Assembly: GCA_934546685.1 (NCBI GenBank)
Contig: CAKTEB010000036.1
Location: forward strand, 1-20,761
DNA length: 20,761 nt
Direction of reading: 5' to 3'
Source of the DNA: an uncultured Oscillospiraceae bacterium
GTDB taxonomy: Bacteria; Bacillota; Clostridia; Oscillospirales; Oscillospiraceae
The position numbers and the translations under genes were made by a program. The notes beneath the pieces are model-generated. The model saw only the letters and a list, made by a program, of their open reading frames with translations, was not told the DNA's origin and searched no databases. Each line of letters starts with the position of its first letter. Position 1 is the stretch's first letter. Positions 1-5,896 of this stretch are shown here, in pieces.

Positions 1-265
1 TGTCCCAGGAGCCCTTCTCCTTGCTCTCCAGGGCCTCCTTGGTGATAGGCATGCCGTCAGCGCCGCCGCCGGGGCCGCCCATGCCGCCCTTGGTCTTGAT
101 GAGCATGACCTCAGAGGGGATCTTCTTGAAGAGCTTCTTCTGCATGGTGGGCTGGAAGGTGATGGTCGTGATCTGATCCGCACGGATGTTCATGGTCATC
201 GCCTGCTTGTCCGCCATGCGCAGCACGAATTCTGTTTTATCGAACAGGATATCTGCCTTTGGCAT
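1..265 (-). CDS. Small unknown protein, C-terminus cut by window edge
   Basis: I do not recognise this family. An open frame of 88 codons runs leftward off the window, starting at ATG 263-265 (reads MPKADILF) behind a GGAGG ribosome-binding site at about 272-277. No signal peptide or membrane segment is visible. The visible part alternates short hydrophobic strands with charged residues, and residues 42-48 carry a basic patch (QKKLFKK). Residues 60-73 form a glycine/proline loop (KGGMGGPGGGADGMP region). This resembles, in miniature, the Gly/Pro tracts in the third SnoaL-like protein and in the flavoenzyme nearby. It is divergent from the three SnoaL-like genes and shares their 289-bp control region, so co-regulation with them is plausible. 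Coding potential is certain from the start, ribosome-binding site, promoter and codon pattern. Function is unknown. Confidence 0.75.
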   Translation of the reverse strand, partial: MPKADILFDKTEFVLRMADKQAMTMNIRADQITTITFQPTMQKKLFKKIPSEVMLIKTKGGMGGPGGGADGMPITKEALESKEKGSWD

Positions 266-339
266 ATAGATTCCTCCATTCAATTCATAAAAATTCCCCG
301 ACATCCCCCGGAAGCCCCGGTGGATACCACTTCAAACTA

Positions 340-368
340 AGAATACTCCATTTGGTGATGTTTGTCAA
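340..368 (-). promoter_or_regulatory. Leftward promoter for the gene starting at 265
   Basis: Read on the minus strand there is a perfect TTGACA at 368-363, a 17-bp spacer and TATTCT at 345-340 (4/6 to consensus). The predicted start of transcription is near 333, giving a leader of roughly 70 nt. The -35 box is embedded in an 11-bp inverted repeat, GTTTG-T-CAAAC (360-370), which could be a repressor site. Confidence 0.6.
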
Positions 369-396
369 ACGCCTCTTTGTGCTCCCTGGGTGGATT

Positions 397-414
397 TGTT
401 GCGTATGCACAACA
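397..414. promoter_or_regulatory. Imperfect 18-bp palindrome, candidate operator
   Basis: TGTTGCGTATGCACAACA pairs at 7 of 9 positions around its centre, with perfect 5-bp outer arms TGTTG/CAACA. It sits between the leftward -35 box (363-368) and the rightward promoter (488-516). That is where a regulator of two divergent units would bind. No regulator gene is visible in the window, so the protein is unknown. Confidence 0.35.
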
Positions 415-487
415 GGAAAAACGTAAATTATTAAAAGTATTTTGCATTCTTCATAACTACAGGGAATGCCGCATAGCTTTTCCGTAT

Positions 488-516
488 TTTTCATGGATGA
501 TCTCTCCCATTATAAT
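488..516 (+). promoter_or_regulatory. Rightward promoter for the SnoaL-like operon
   Basis: A perfect -10 box TATAAT lies at 511-516. With a 17-bp spacer the -35 is TTTTCA at 488-493 (4/6). Transcription should start near 523, giving a leader of about 30 nt that contains the AAAGGAG ribosome-binding site (541-547) of the gene at 555. Confidence 0.55.
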
Positions 517-554
517 AAAAAGCAACGAAGCAAGCCAAAGAAAGGAGCGTACCT

Positions 555-1313
555 ATGTCATTCATGAAATTTAATACCGAAGAGCTGGTAGGCCGCTTTG
601 AGGATCGCCGGGACGTAAAGAACCTGGCGGGCAAATACGTCATGAGTCTGCTGCTGAAAAAGGAGCCAATGATCCTGAAGGATCTCTGGTCCTCCCGGGA
701 GGATATCTCCCTGGGCGTCAACGGCGGCTACTATGCCGGACGGCAGGCCCTGGAGGGCTACTATGCCTCCATCGACGCCCTTACCAAGAAGAAGGCCCAG
801 GTGCTCAAGAAGGTGTTCCCGGAGGATCTGGGAGCGTATTCCGATGAAAAGCTCTATGGCCGCGGCCCCATGGAGATCCGTTCCCTGGACAACGCCATCA
901 TTGAGGTGGCGGACGACGGCAAAACCGCAAAGGGGTTCTTCTATGTATTCGGCCTGGTCACCGATATCTCAGAGCGGGGCCCCGTCTCCAGCTGGGTGCT
1001 GGGCAGCATCTGCTTTGACTTTATCCGGGAGGATGAGGAGTGGAAGATCTGGCACGCACTGTATCTGGAGGACATCGACACCCCCGCGGGCAAGAAGTGG
1101 GGGGATCCCAAGGCCATCGAGCAGTTCCCAGAGATGCCGGAGTTTGCGGAGATGAAGGGTGAGGCGGTTGTGGCTCCCAACGTGCCCATGGAGCTCCGGA
1201 GCCTCTATACCGGCGCGCGGCCCTTCACCAAGCTGCCCAGAGTGCCGGAGCCCTATGATACCTTTGAAAACACCTTCAGCTATGGAGCGGAAAGTCAGGA
1301 GGCGCTGAAATGA
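555..1313 (+). CDS. NTF2/SnoaL-like protein, first of three paralogues
   Basis: A 252-aa cytoplasmic protein with no signal peptide or membrane segment. The start at ATG 555 is fixed by AAAGGAG 8 nt upstream. The central part (about residues 15-180) looks like the SnoaL-like/NTF2-like cone fold. An N-terminal helical region is followed by YYAGRQALEGYYA (59-71), the strand-turn motif ADDGKTAKG (119-127) and the last sheet strand EEWKIWHALY (161-170). These motifs align with the next two genes. By eye, the position that is His in those two (H112 and H105) is Arg109 here, so the catalytic dyad known from family members such as BaiE may be altered. The tail (about 205-252) is Pro/Tyr-rich (PEPYDTF) and is echoed in the third paralogue. 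The family includes dehydratases, isomerases and cyclases; the reaction here is unknown. First gene of an operon, overlapping the next by 4 bp. Confidence 0.85.
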   Translation: MSFMKFNTEELVGRFEDRRDVKNLAGKYVMSLLLKKEPMILKDLWSSREDISLGVNGGYYAGRQALEGYYASIDALTKKKAQVLKKVFPEDLGAYSDEKLYGRGPMEIRSLDNAIIEVADDGKTAKGFFYVFGLVTDISERGPVSSWVLGSICFDFIREDEEWKIWHALYLEDIDTPAGKKWGDPKAIEQFPEMPEFAEMKGEAVVAPNVPMELRSLYTGARPFTKLPRVPEPYDTFENTFSYGAESQEALK

Positions 1314-2101
1314 GCAAAAAGCAGGTTTACTCAGATGACGAGCGGATCATCCGCGTTTGGGATATCGAGACGGTCAAGGACCTGATGGCCCGCCGTCAGG
1401 TCATGCAGATGAACGGTCAGCGCCGGCAGGAGCTGGAGCGGCTCTGGGTCACCGAGCCCCAATATCAGAAAAATGCCTCCCTGGGCTCCAACTGGGGCTA
1501 CTATGTGGGCTTGGAGGCCATCACGAACTACTATGTGGTGCAGCACGAGGCGGAGCTTCAGAAATCCCTGGAGGCAAAGTGTGCGGCGGATCCCACGATC
1601 CGAAATAACCGGGACAATTTTGGTCACGGTGATCTCATCGCCCACCATGTGTCCACCCCCTGCGTGGTGCTGTCAGACGACGGCAAGACCGCCAAGGGCG
1701 TTTGGTATTCCCTGGGCGTAGAGTGCGCGGGACAGCCGGGCGGCGGCTGCAAGGCAGTTTGGTATCCGGAGCGGGTCTGCGCGGACTTTGTCAAGGAGTC
1801 CGATGGGGAGTGGAAGATTTGGCATGTGCTGGTGTCCAATGACGTGACTTATGAGGCCGGCACCAACCTGGGCGACGTGGAGACCTTCACTGGCAAGCCT
1901 ACCCTGGCTCAGGAACAGTTCGGCGTGCCCACGGTGCCCTATGTGGTGCATAACCCTGACTACGGCTGGTCCGACGCCTATCCCACAGTGCCCCCGGTGG
2001 CCTACGGCACCTATGACCCCGAAAAGAGCTTCGGCGCGGAGGGCCGCCCCCAGTGGCATAAGGGCCATCCCAACTACAGAAAGGAGTACCAGGGCAAATG
2101 A
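1310..2101 (+). CDS. NTF2/SnoaL-like protein, second of three paralogues
   Basis: A 263-aa soluble protein. Its ATG overlaps the preceding stop (ATGA, 1310-1313), and AGGAGG at 1297-1302 supports this start, so translation is probably coupled. The SnoaL-like core covers about residues 18-185. It contains the GYYVGLEAITNYY segment (63-75), a His pair H112-H113 just before the strand leading to SDDGKTAKG (122-130), and the GEWKIWHVL strand (166-174). The His upstream of the DDGKTA turn matches the position used as a catalytic base in several SnoaL-like dehydratases, so this copy looks the most conventional of the three. The tail (about 205-263) is rich in Pro, Tyr and Gly and has no known domain. 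Likely role: dehydration or isomerisation of a cyclic or conjugated substrate, possibly as a hetero-oligomer with its neighbours. That role is inferred from family and context only. Confidence 0.85.
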   Translation: MSKKQVYSDDERIIRVWDIETVKDLMARRQVMQMNGQRRQELERLWVTEPQYQKNASLGSNWGYYVGLEAITNYYVVQHEAELQKSLEAKCAADPTIRNNRDNFGHGDLIAHHVSTPCVVLSDDGKTAKGVWYSLGVECAGQPGGGCKAVWYPERVCADFVKESDGEWKIWHVLVSNDVTYEAGTNLGDVETFTGKPTLAQEQFGVPTVPYVVHNPDYGWSDAYPTVPPVAYGTYDPEKSFGAEGRPQWHKGHPNYRKEYQGK

Positions 2102-3036
2102 AAAAACATCTGACGATCTCTCAGCGGATCCACAATGCCGAAGGCATGCAGGCCGCGGAATATCTCCACGCCCGTCACACCTACCTTCATGCCACCTCCT
2201 ACTGCAAGGAGGAGTGGGGTGAATTCTGGGATACCAGCGAGGAGGCCTCCTGGGGCCACCTGTTCGGTGTCATGTGCGGCTTTGACGAGGTCTGGTATAA
2301 CAGCGTTTGCAACTACGATCCCGATGGCTTCCGGGGCTATATCAATCTGGTGAAGCAGCATCCTGAGATCTCCTGGTTCGACGCCCGTTCCATCCGCGAG
2401 ATCTCCATGCACACCCTGGCCACGGATATCATTGAGGCTGCCGATGACGGCAAGACTGTCCGGGCTTCCTTCCTGACTCCCGGCGTGCTGGTGTTTGCTC
2501 TGAATGCTAACCACCACTATCGTGGCCTGACCCTCTGGGAGCGCTACGGCTCTGACTTTATCTATGACGAGGAATCCGGTGAGTGGCTGTATCTCCATGA
2601 GCAGGTCTGCCCGGATATGGGCGGCCCCATGGATGTGTGCAACCCCGGTATGGACGCCTATAACAAGCTCATGGGCATCGGCGGCGGCCCCGGCGGTCCT
2701 GGTCCCGGCCCGGGTCCCGGCGCTGGCGGCCCTACCCAGGGGCAGGGCGGTGCCCCCGGAGCGGGCGGGCCTCCTCTCCAGGGACAGGGCGGCGTGCCCC
2801 AGGGCGATGGCAACTCCCAGGTGCCCGGTATGGTCGTAAAGGAGAAGGGCGCAACCCGCGGGGCTACCTCCGCAGGCGGTGCCAAGGGTGAGGTACATGT
2901 AAAGGTGCCCGGCCCCATCCACTACAACTATACGCCGATCATGCATGTTCAGAATACCGTGCCGTGGCCGGATCCCTATGAGACCATGGATCGGGAGCAC
3001 ACCTATCGGATCTATGAGACCCCGAAGGTGGACTAA
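2098..3036 (+). CDS. NTF2/SnoaL-like protein with Gly/Pro/Gln-rich insert
   Basis: A 312-aa protein, third of the tandem set. The start ATG 2098 overlaps the previous stop by 4 bp and follows AAGGAG at 2081-2086. Residues 1-185 align with the two upstream paralogues: IIEAADDGKT (111-120) equals their DDGKTAKG turn, H105 takes the place of the putative catalytic His, and GEWLYLHEQ (161-169) equals their GEWKIWH strand. It differs in a low-complexity insert at residues 195-243 (GGPGG, PGPGPGPG, GQGG repeats). After the insert come a Gly/Ala/Thr linker and a C-terminal tail containing PDPYETMD, which matches PEPYDTF in the first paralogue. The insert therefore seems to have expanded between the fold and the shared tail. 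No secretion signal is present, so it should be cytoplasmic. A strong hairpin terminator follows at 3048-3076. Enzymatic function is inferred only. Confidence 0.85.
   Translation: MKKHLTISQRIHNAEGMQAAEYLHARHTYLHATSYCKEEWGEFWDTSEEASWGHLFGVMCGFDEVWYNSVCNYDPDGFRGYINLVKQHPEISWFDARSIREISMHTLATDIIEAADDGKTVRASFLTPGVLVFALNANHHYRGLTLWERYGSDFIYDEESGEWLYLHEQVCPDMGGPMDVCNPGMDAYNKLMGIGGGPGGPGPGPGPGAGGPTQGQGGAPGAGGPPLQGQGGVPQGDGNSQVPGMVVKEKGATRGATSAGGAKGEVHVKVPGPIHYNYTPIMHVQNTVPWPDPYETMDREHTYRIYETPKVD
2680..2826 (+). repeat. Gly/Pro/Gln low-complexity coding tract
   Basis: Codes for residues 195-243 of the third SnoaL-like protein. It starts with Gly-Gly-Pro and Pro-Gly dipeptide runs and continues as degenerate GQGG-type units. 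The DNA is very GC-rich and imperfectly repeated, so length change by slippage is possible. Confidence 0.7.
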
Positions 3037-3047
3037 TTGATAAGATG

Positions 3048-3076
3048 ACCCCGGCCGGGAATGCCTTGGCCGGGGT
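3048..3076 (+). terminator. Terminator of the SnoaL-like operon
   Basis: A perfect 9-bp GC-rich stem, ACCCCGGCC (3048-3056) and GGCCGGGGT (3068-3076), has an 11-nt loop and is followed by TTGTG. It lies 12 bp after the stop codon. The U tract is short but the stem is very stable. The converging acetyltransferase gene ends just beyond, at 3097. Confidence 0.65.
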
Positions 3077-3096
3077 TTGTGCGCCGCTGGAGGCTG

Positions 3097-3549
3097 TTAA
3101 AATGTACGGCTATGACAGGGATAGACGCACCTGTACCGTTTGCAGGGCACTTGATTGTACGCTGTGTAAAATTCTTCTGAGCGGAATCCGCAGTGCTCAT
3201 AAAATCGGACTGCGTCATCATCTGTTTCAGCGCATAATTCAGCCCGGGGATTGCGGGCCGCAGCGTATTCCACCAGTCTCCTGCCGATATGCCTGTGCTG
3301 ATAAGATCGATCCACGGCAATACCAATAATCTCGGGGCAGTTTGGGATGCTGTGTCGTAGCACTATTACGCCCAGAAGCCTGTCTTCCACAAAAAAACCG
3401 TAGATGTCGGTATTTTCAGCAGCCATATAGACATGTGCTTTTTCCGCAAACCGCTCAAAGGTGGGAGCATACATACACAGTGAATAGATGGCGTATACCT
3501 CCGGCGTCAGAAAGTCCTGCTTGATATCACGAATCATAGGATGCCTCAT
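3097..3549 (-). CDS. GNAT family N-acetyltransferase
   Basis: A 150-aa protein with a GNAT layout. The N-terminal helices are followed by the strand YGFFVEDRLLGVIVLR, then EIIGIAVDRSYQHRHIGRRLV, where acetyl-CoA would bind, and finally DDAVRFYEHCGFRSEEFY, the typical C-terminal motif with its FYxxxGF signature. The pyrophosphate-binding loop normally reads Q/R-x-x-G-x-G/A. Here it is Q-H-R-H-I-G, so the first Gly is His; this is tolerated in some relatives but worth noting. Two starts are possible. The longest uses ATG 3549. An ATG at 3537 has GAGG at a better spacing and gives 146 aa. The gene follows the flavoenzyme gene in the same direction after a terminator hairpin, so expression may come from read-through. 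The substrate (small amine or protein N-terminus) cannot be predicted. Confidence 0.8.
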   Translation of the reverse strand: MRHPMIRDIKQDFLTPEVYAIYSLCMYAPTFERFAEKAHVYMAAENTDIYGFFVEDRLLGVIVLRHSIPNCPEIIGIAVDRSYQHRHIGRRLVEYAAARNPRAELCAETDDDAVRFYEHCGFRSEEFYTAYNQVPCKRYRCVYPCHSRTF

Positions 3550-3555
3550 AGAGTG

Positions 3556-3586
3556 AGAGGGAAGCGGCGCGGAACCGCTTCCCTCT
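3556..3586 (-). terminator. Terminator hairpin after the flavoenzyme gene
   Basis: A perfect 12-bp stem, AGAGGGAAGCGG (3556-3567) with CCGCTTCCCTCT (3575-3586), and a 7-nt loop lies 10 bp beyond the flavoenzyme stop codon. In the leftward direction the tail is CACTCT, only weakly U-rich, so some read-through into the acetyltransferase gene is likely. Confidence 0.65.
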
Positions 3587-3596
3587 TTGCATATTC

Positions 3597-5771
3597 TTAG
3601 ATCTGATTGGCGGCGCCGAAGGCGGTGGTCACAGCAAAGTGAACATTGCCCACTCGGAAGCAGTCGCCCACGAAATCCGTGCGGTCAGCCGCACCATACA
3701 GGGCCTGGCAGCCCTCGGTGTTGGGCCGCGCGCCGGTGCACATAATGACGCAGTCGCAGTCGACGCGCTTTTCCTTGCCCTCGAAGTTCACATAGCTGAC
3801 GCCGGTGTCGTCGATGGACAGGTACTTTTCGATGCCCTTGACCCAGTAGAAGTTGTCCAGCTTCAGCCAGGCATCCTCCAGCATGGTCACATAGTGGGCG
3901 TGGGGCGCGTCAGAGGCCAGGGACTTCTGGCGGCAGAGCACTGTGACCTTGTGGCCCTTTTCGGCCAGATCCATGGCGGTCTCTACGCCGGTCTCGCTGC
4001 CGCCGATGACCACGATATTGTGGGGCAGCTCGTCCTCATGGCCGAAGACATCCATGCAGGTGAGCACCTTGTCGGACTCCGCACCGGGGATGCTTGCCTT
4101 GGTGAACACGGGGCCGATGGCCACGATCACATGGTCATAGTGCTCCTGGGCCAGCATTTCCTTTGTGGCCTCGGTGTTCAGCTTGATATCTACGCCCTTC
4201 TTGTAGCACTGCCGGGCCAGGAAGTCCTTGAAGTCCTGGAGCGGCCACTTGAAGGAGGCGAAATCCGCGTGGATCAGCTGACCGCCCAGCTGGGCTTCCT
4301 TTTCATACAGGGTCACTTGATGGCCCCGATCCCGCAGAGTCATGGCCGCGTACATACCGGCGGGGCCGCCGCCGACCACTGCGACCTTTTTTTCCCGCTC
4401 CACAGGCGCGATCATCCGGTCGATCTTGTCCTCCAGACCGATCAAGGGGTTCACAGAGCAGAAGGAGCGGAACTTATCGGTGTCGTTGGGCACATGGCAC
4501 TTGTTGCAGCGGACGCAGGGGGTGATATCCTCGCCCCGGCCCTCATAGAGCTTCTTGCCGTATTCGCTGTCGCAGATCCAGCTGCGGGCCATGCAGACCA
4601 GATCCGCCTGCTCGTTGGCGATGACGGATTCGCAGAGATCCGCGTCGTGGAGACCGGCGGTGGCGCCGATCAGCAGCTTTGCGCCCCGGCGATGGCAGTC
4701 CTGGGTGACAGCGGTGGTGACTTCCTCGTTGGGCCAGCGGGTGGCGCGGGTGGAGGTGAAGCCGGTGGGATGCTGGGGATCCTGCACACCGTTGCGGATG
4801 GAGAGAATGTCACAGTGGCCCTCCAGCAGCCGTGCCAGCTCTACGGTGTCGGCAATGGTAGCACCGCCGGGCTCCGTGCCGGAGATCAGCACCTCCAGGG
4901 GGAAATCCTTGCCCAGGGTCTGCTTCATGGCGTCCAGGAACTCGATCAGGAACCGGCTGCGGTTCTCCACGGTGTCCACGCCGTATTCATCGTGACGATG
5001 GTTGGTCAGGGGGCTCCAGAACTGGGCGCCGGGGCCGCCGCGATAGGCATTGTGGAAGGAGAACATCTGGAAGCCCAGGGCCTTGAGCTCCTTGGCGCTG
5101 GCAATGGCCGTGTCGATGTACTCGTGCATCTGGGCCTTGGTGAAGGTGTCGGCAATGGAGGGGCCGGGATTCAGGATCTGAATGGGGGACTTCTTCACTG
5201 CGGGCACGGTCTCCTCAAAGGGGCCGCCAAACATATCGGGCATGCCGCCGCCGGGACCGCCAGGGCCACCACCGGGGCCTCCGGGACCGCCAGGGCCTCC
5301 GGGGCCACCCGGACCTCCGGGGCCACCCGGACCGCCGGGGCCACCACCGGGGCCGTCCTTCTTCTCACCCTCTGCCATCATCATGGCCTGGGGGCCCATG
5401 CCCTGCTCCTCGGTGCGGGTAAAGGTGGCATTGGGGCCGGTGATGGGAATAGAGCCATAGTAGCGGATGGCATCGATTATCTGACATAGATAGTTATGGG
5501 TGGAGGTGTTGTCGATGTCCATGATGGAGAAGTGGGCCGGGGTGAAGTCGATGCCGGCCTTGGCGGGAGAGCCATGCTCCAGGTGGTTGATGTACACACC
5601 TGCCGCGCCGTTCTTCGCGCGGTTTGCCATCATGGTGATCCACTTTTCCGTGGGATAGGGCTCGGTGCCCTGGACGAAATGGGGCGTTGCGGCGGTAGCC
5701 TCCATGCGGTTCTTAAACAGCAGATTGCCGACCTGAACCGGGGAGAGCAGATGAGAGTAGCGAATGCTCAC
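3597..5771 (-). CDS. OYE-type NAD(P)H:flavin oxidoreductase with 4Fe-4S and collagen-like insert
   Basis: A 724-aa protein of the 2,4-dienoyl-CoA reductase/BaiCD/trimethylamine dehydrogenase class; such enzymes reduce conjugated C=C bonds through FMN, 4Fe-4S and FAD. The start is GTG at 5771, with AAGGAGG 9 nt upstream. Domains: FMN-binding TIM barrel (1 to about 400), opening with LLSPVQVGNLLFKNRMEA; 4Fe-4S cysteines C419, C422, C425 and C438 (CX2CX2CX12C, the trimethylamine-dehydrogenase spacing); FAD dinucleotide fold GGGPAG (467-472); NAD(P) fold IGGSETG (589-595). Two features are odd. Residues 140-176 are an almost pure Gly-Gly-Pro tract inserted in the barrel before the strand bearing the active site. 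The usual H-x-A-N/H-G-Y-L active-site motif reads HNAYRGGPG (240-248), so the standard Tyr position is Gly. It has its own promoter and a terminator hairpin. No transmembrane segment. The substrate is unknown; a steroid, polyphenol or enoyl compound would fit the family. Confidence 0.9.
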   Translation of the reverse strand: MSIRYSHLLSPVQVGNLLFKNRMEATAATPHFVQGTEPYPTEKWITMMANRAKNGAAGVYINHLEHGSPAKAGIDFTPAHFSIMDIDNTSTHNYLCQIIDAIRYYGSIPITGPNATFTRTEEQGMGPQAMMMAEGEKKDGPGGGPGGPGGPGGPGGPGGPGGPGGPGGGPGGPGGGMPDMFGGPFEETVPAVKKSPIQILNPGPSIADTFTKAQMHEYIDTAIASAKELKALGFQMFSFHNAYRGGPGAQFWSPLTNHRHDEYGVDTVENRSRFLIEFLDAMKQTLGKDFPLEVLISGTEPGGATIADTVELARLLEGHCDILSIRNGVQDPQHPTGFTSTRATRWPNEEVTTAVTQDCHRRGAKLLIGATAGLHDADLCESVIANEQADLVCMARSWICDSEYGKKLYEGRGEDITPCVRCNKCHVPNDTDKFRSFCSVNPLIGLEDKIDRMIAPVEREKKVAVVGGGPAGMYAAMTLRDRGHQVTLYEKEAQLGGQLIHADFASFKWPLQDFKDFLARQCYKKGVDIKLNTEATKEMLAQEHYDHVIVAIGPVFTKASIPGAESDKVLTCMDVFGHEDELPHNIVVIGGSETGVETAMDLAEKGHKVTVLCRQKSLASDAPHAHYVTMLEDAWLKLDNFYWVKGIEKYLSIDDTGVSYVNFEGKEKRVDCDCVIMCTGARPNTEGCQALYGAADRTDFVGDCFRVGNVHFAVTTAFGAANQI
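5244..5354 (-). repeat. Collagen-like Gly-Gly-Pro coding repeat inside the flavoenzyme
   Basis: Codes for residues 140-176 of the flavoenzyme, nearly all Gly-Gly-Pro triplets. At DNA level the 18-mer CCTCCGGGGCCACCCGGA is a perfect tandem duplication at 5296-5313 and 5314-5331. A 17-mer, CCGGGACCGCCAGGGCC, recurs at 5251-5267 and 5281-5297. Perfect copies imply recent expansion, so the tract is likely length-variable between strains. Confidence 0.85.
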
Positions 5772-5821
5772 GTTTCATTTCCTCCTTCCCGGAAAATGTT
5801 CCGGGGCCAAAATATATCTCT

Positions 5822-5850
5822 ATTATATCGAACCCCGGGGGCCTTTGCAA
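5822..5850 (-). promoter_or_regulatory. Promoter of the flavoenzyme gene
   Basis: Minus strand: TTGCAA (5850-5845), a 17-bp spacer, and a perfect TATAAT (5827-5822). The spacer contains the palindrome CCCCGGGG (5833-5840), a possible regulator contact. Transcription should begin near 5815, giving a leader of about 45 nt with the AAGGAGG site at 5781-5787. Confidence 0.6.
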
Positions 5851-5896
5851 TCATCCACTTGGCCTTTCTGCAACAGCGTGTGCTTTATGGGGAAAA

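Noticed and set aside
5244..5354. Repeat cluster considered as a CRISPR array or minisatellite outside genes
   Set aside because: Units are 9-18 bp without unique spacers and stay in frame as Gly-Gly-Pro within an intact enzyme gene.
3639..5489. 616-codon open frame antisense to the flavoenzyme
   Set aside because: The opposite frame contains full OYE, 4Fe-4S and FAD motifs with start, promoter and terminator. The antisense translation has no recognisable domain and no start signals.
555..5771. A true bile-acid (bai) operon
   Set aside because: There is no BaiB ligase, BaiF transferase, BaiG transporter or BaiI, and three large SnoaL-like proteins of 250-312 aa exceed the size of BaiE. Only the enzyme classes are similar.
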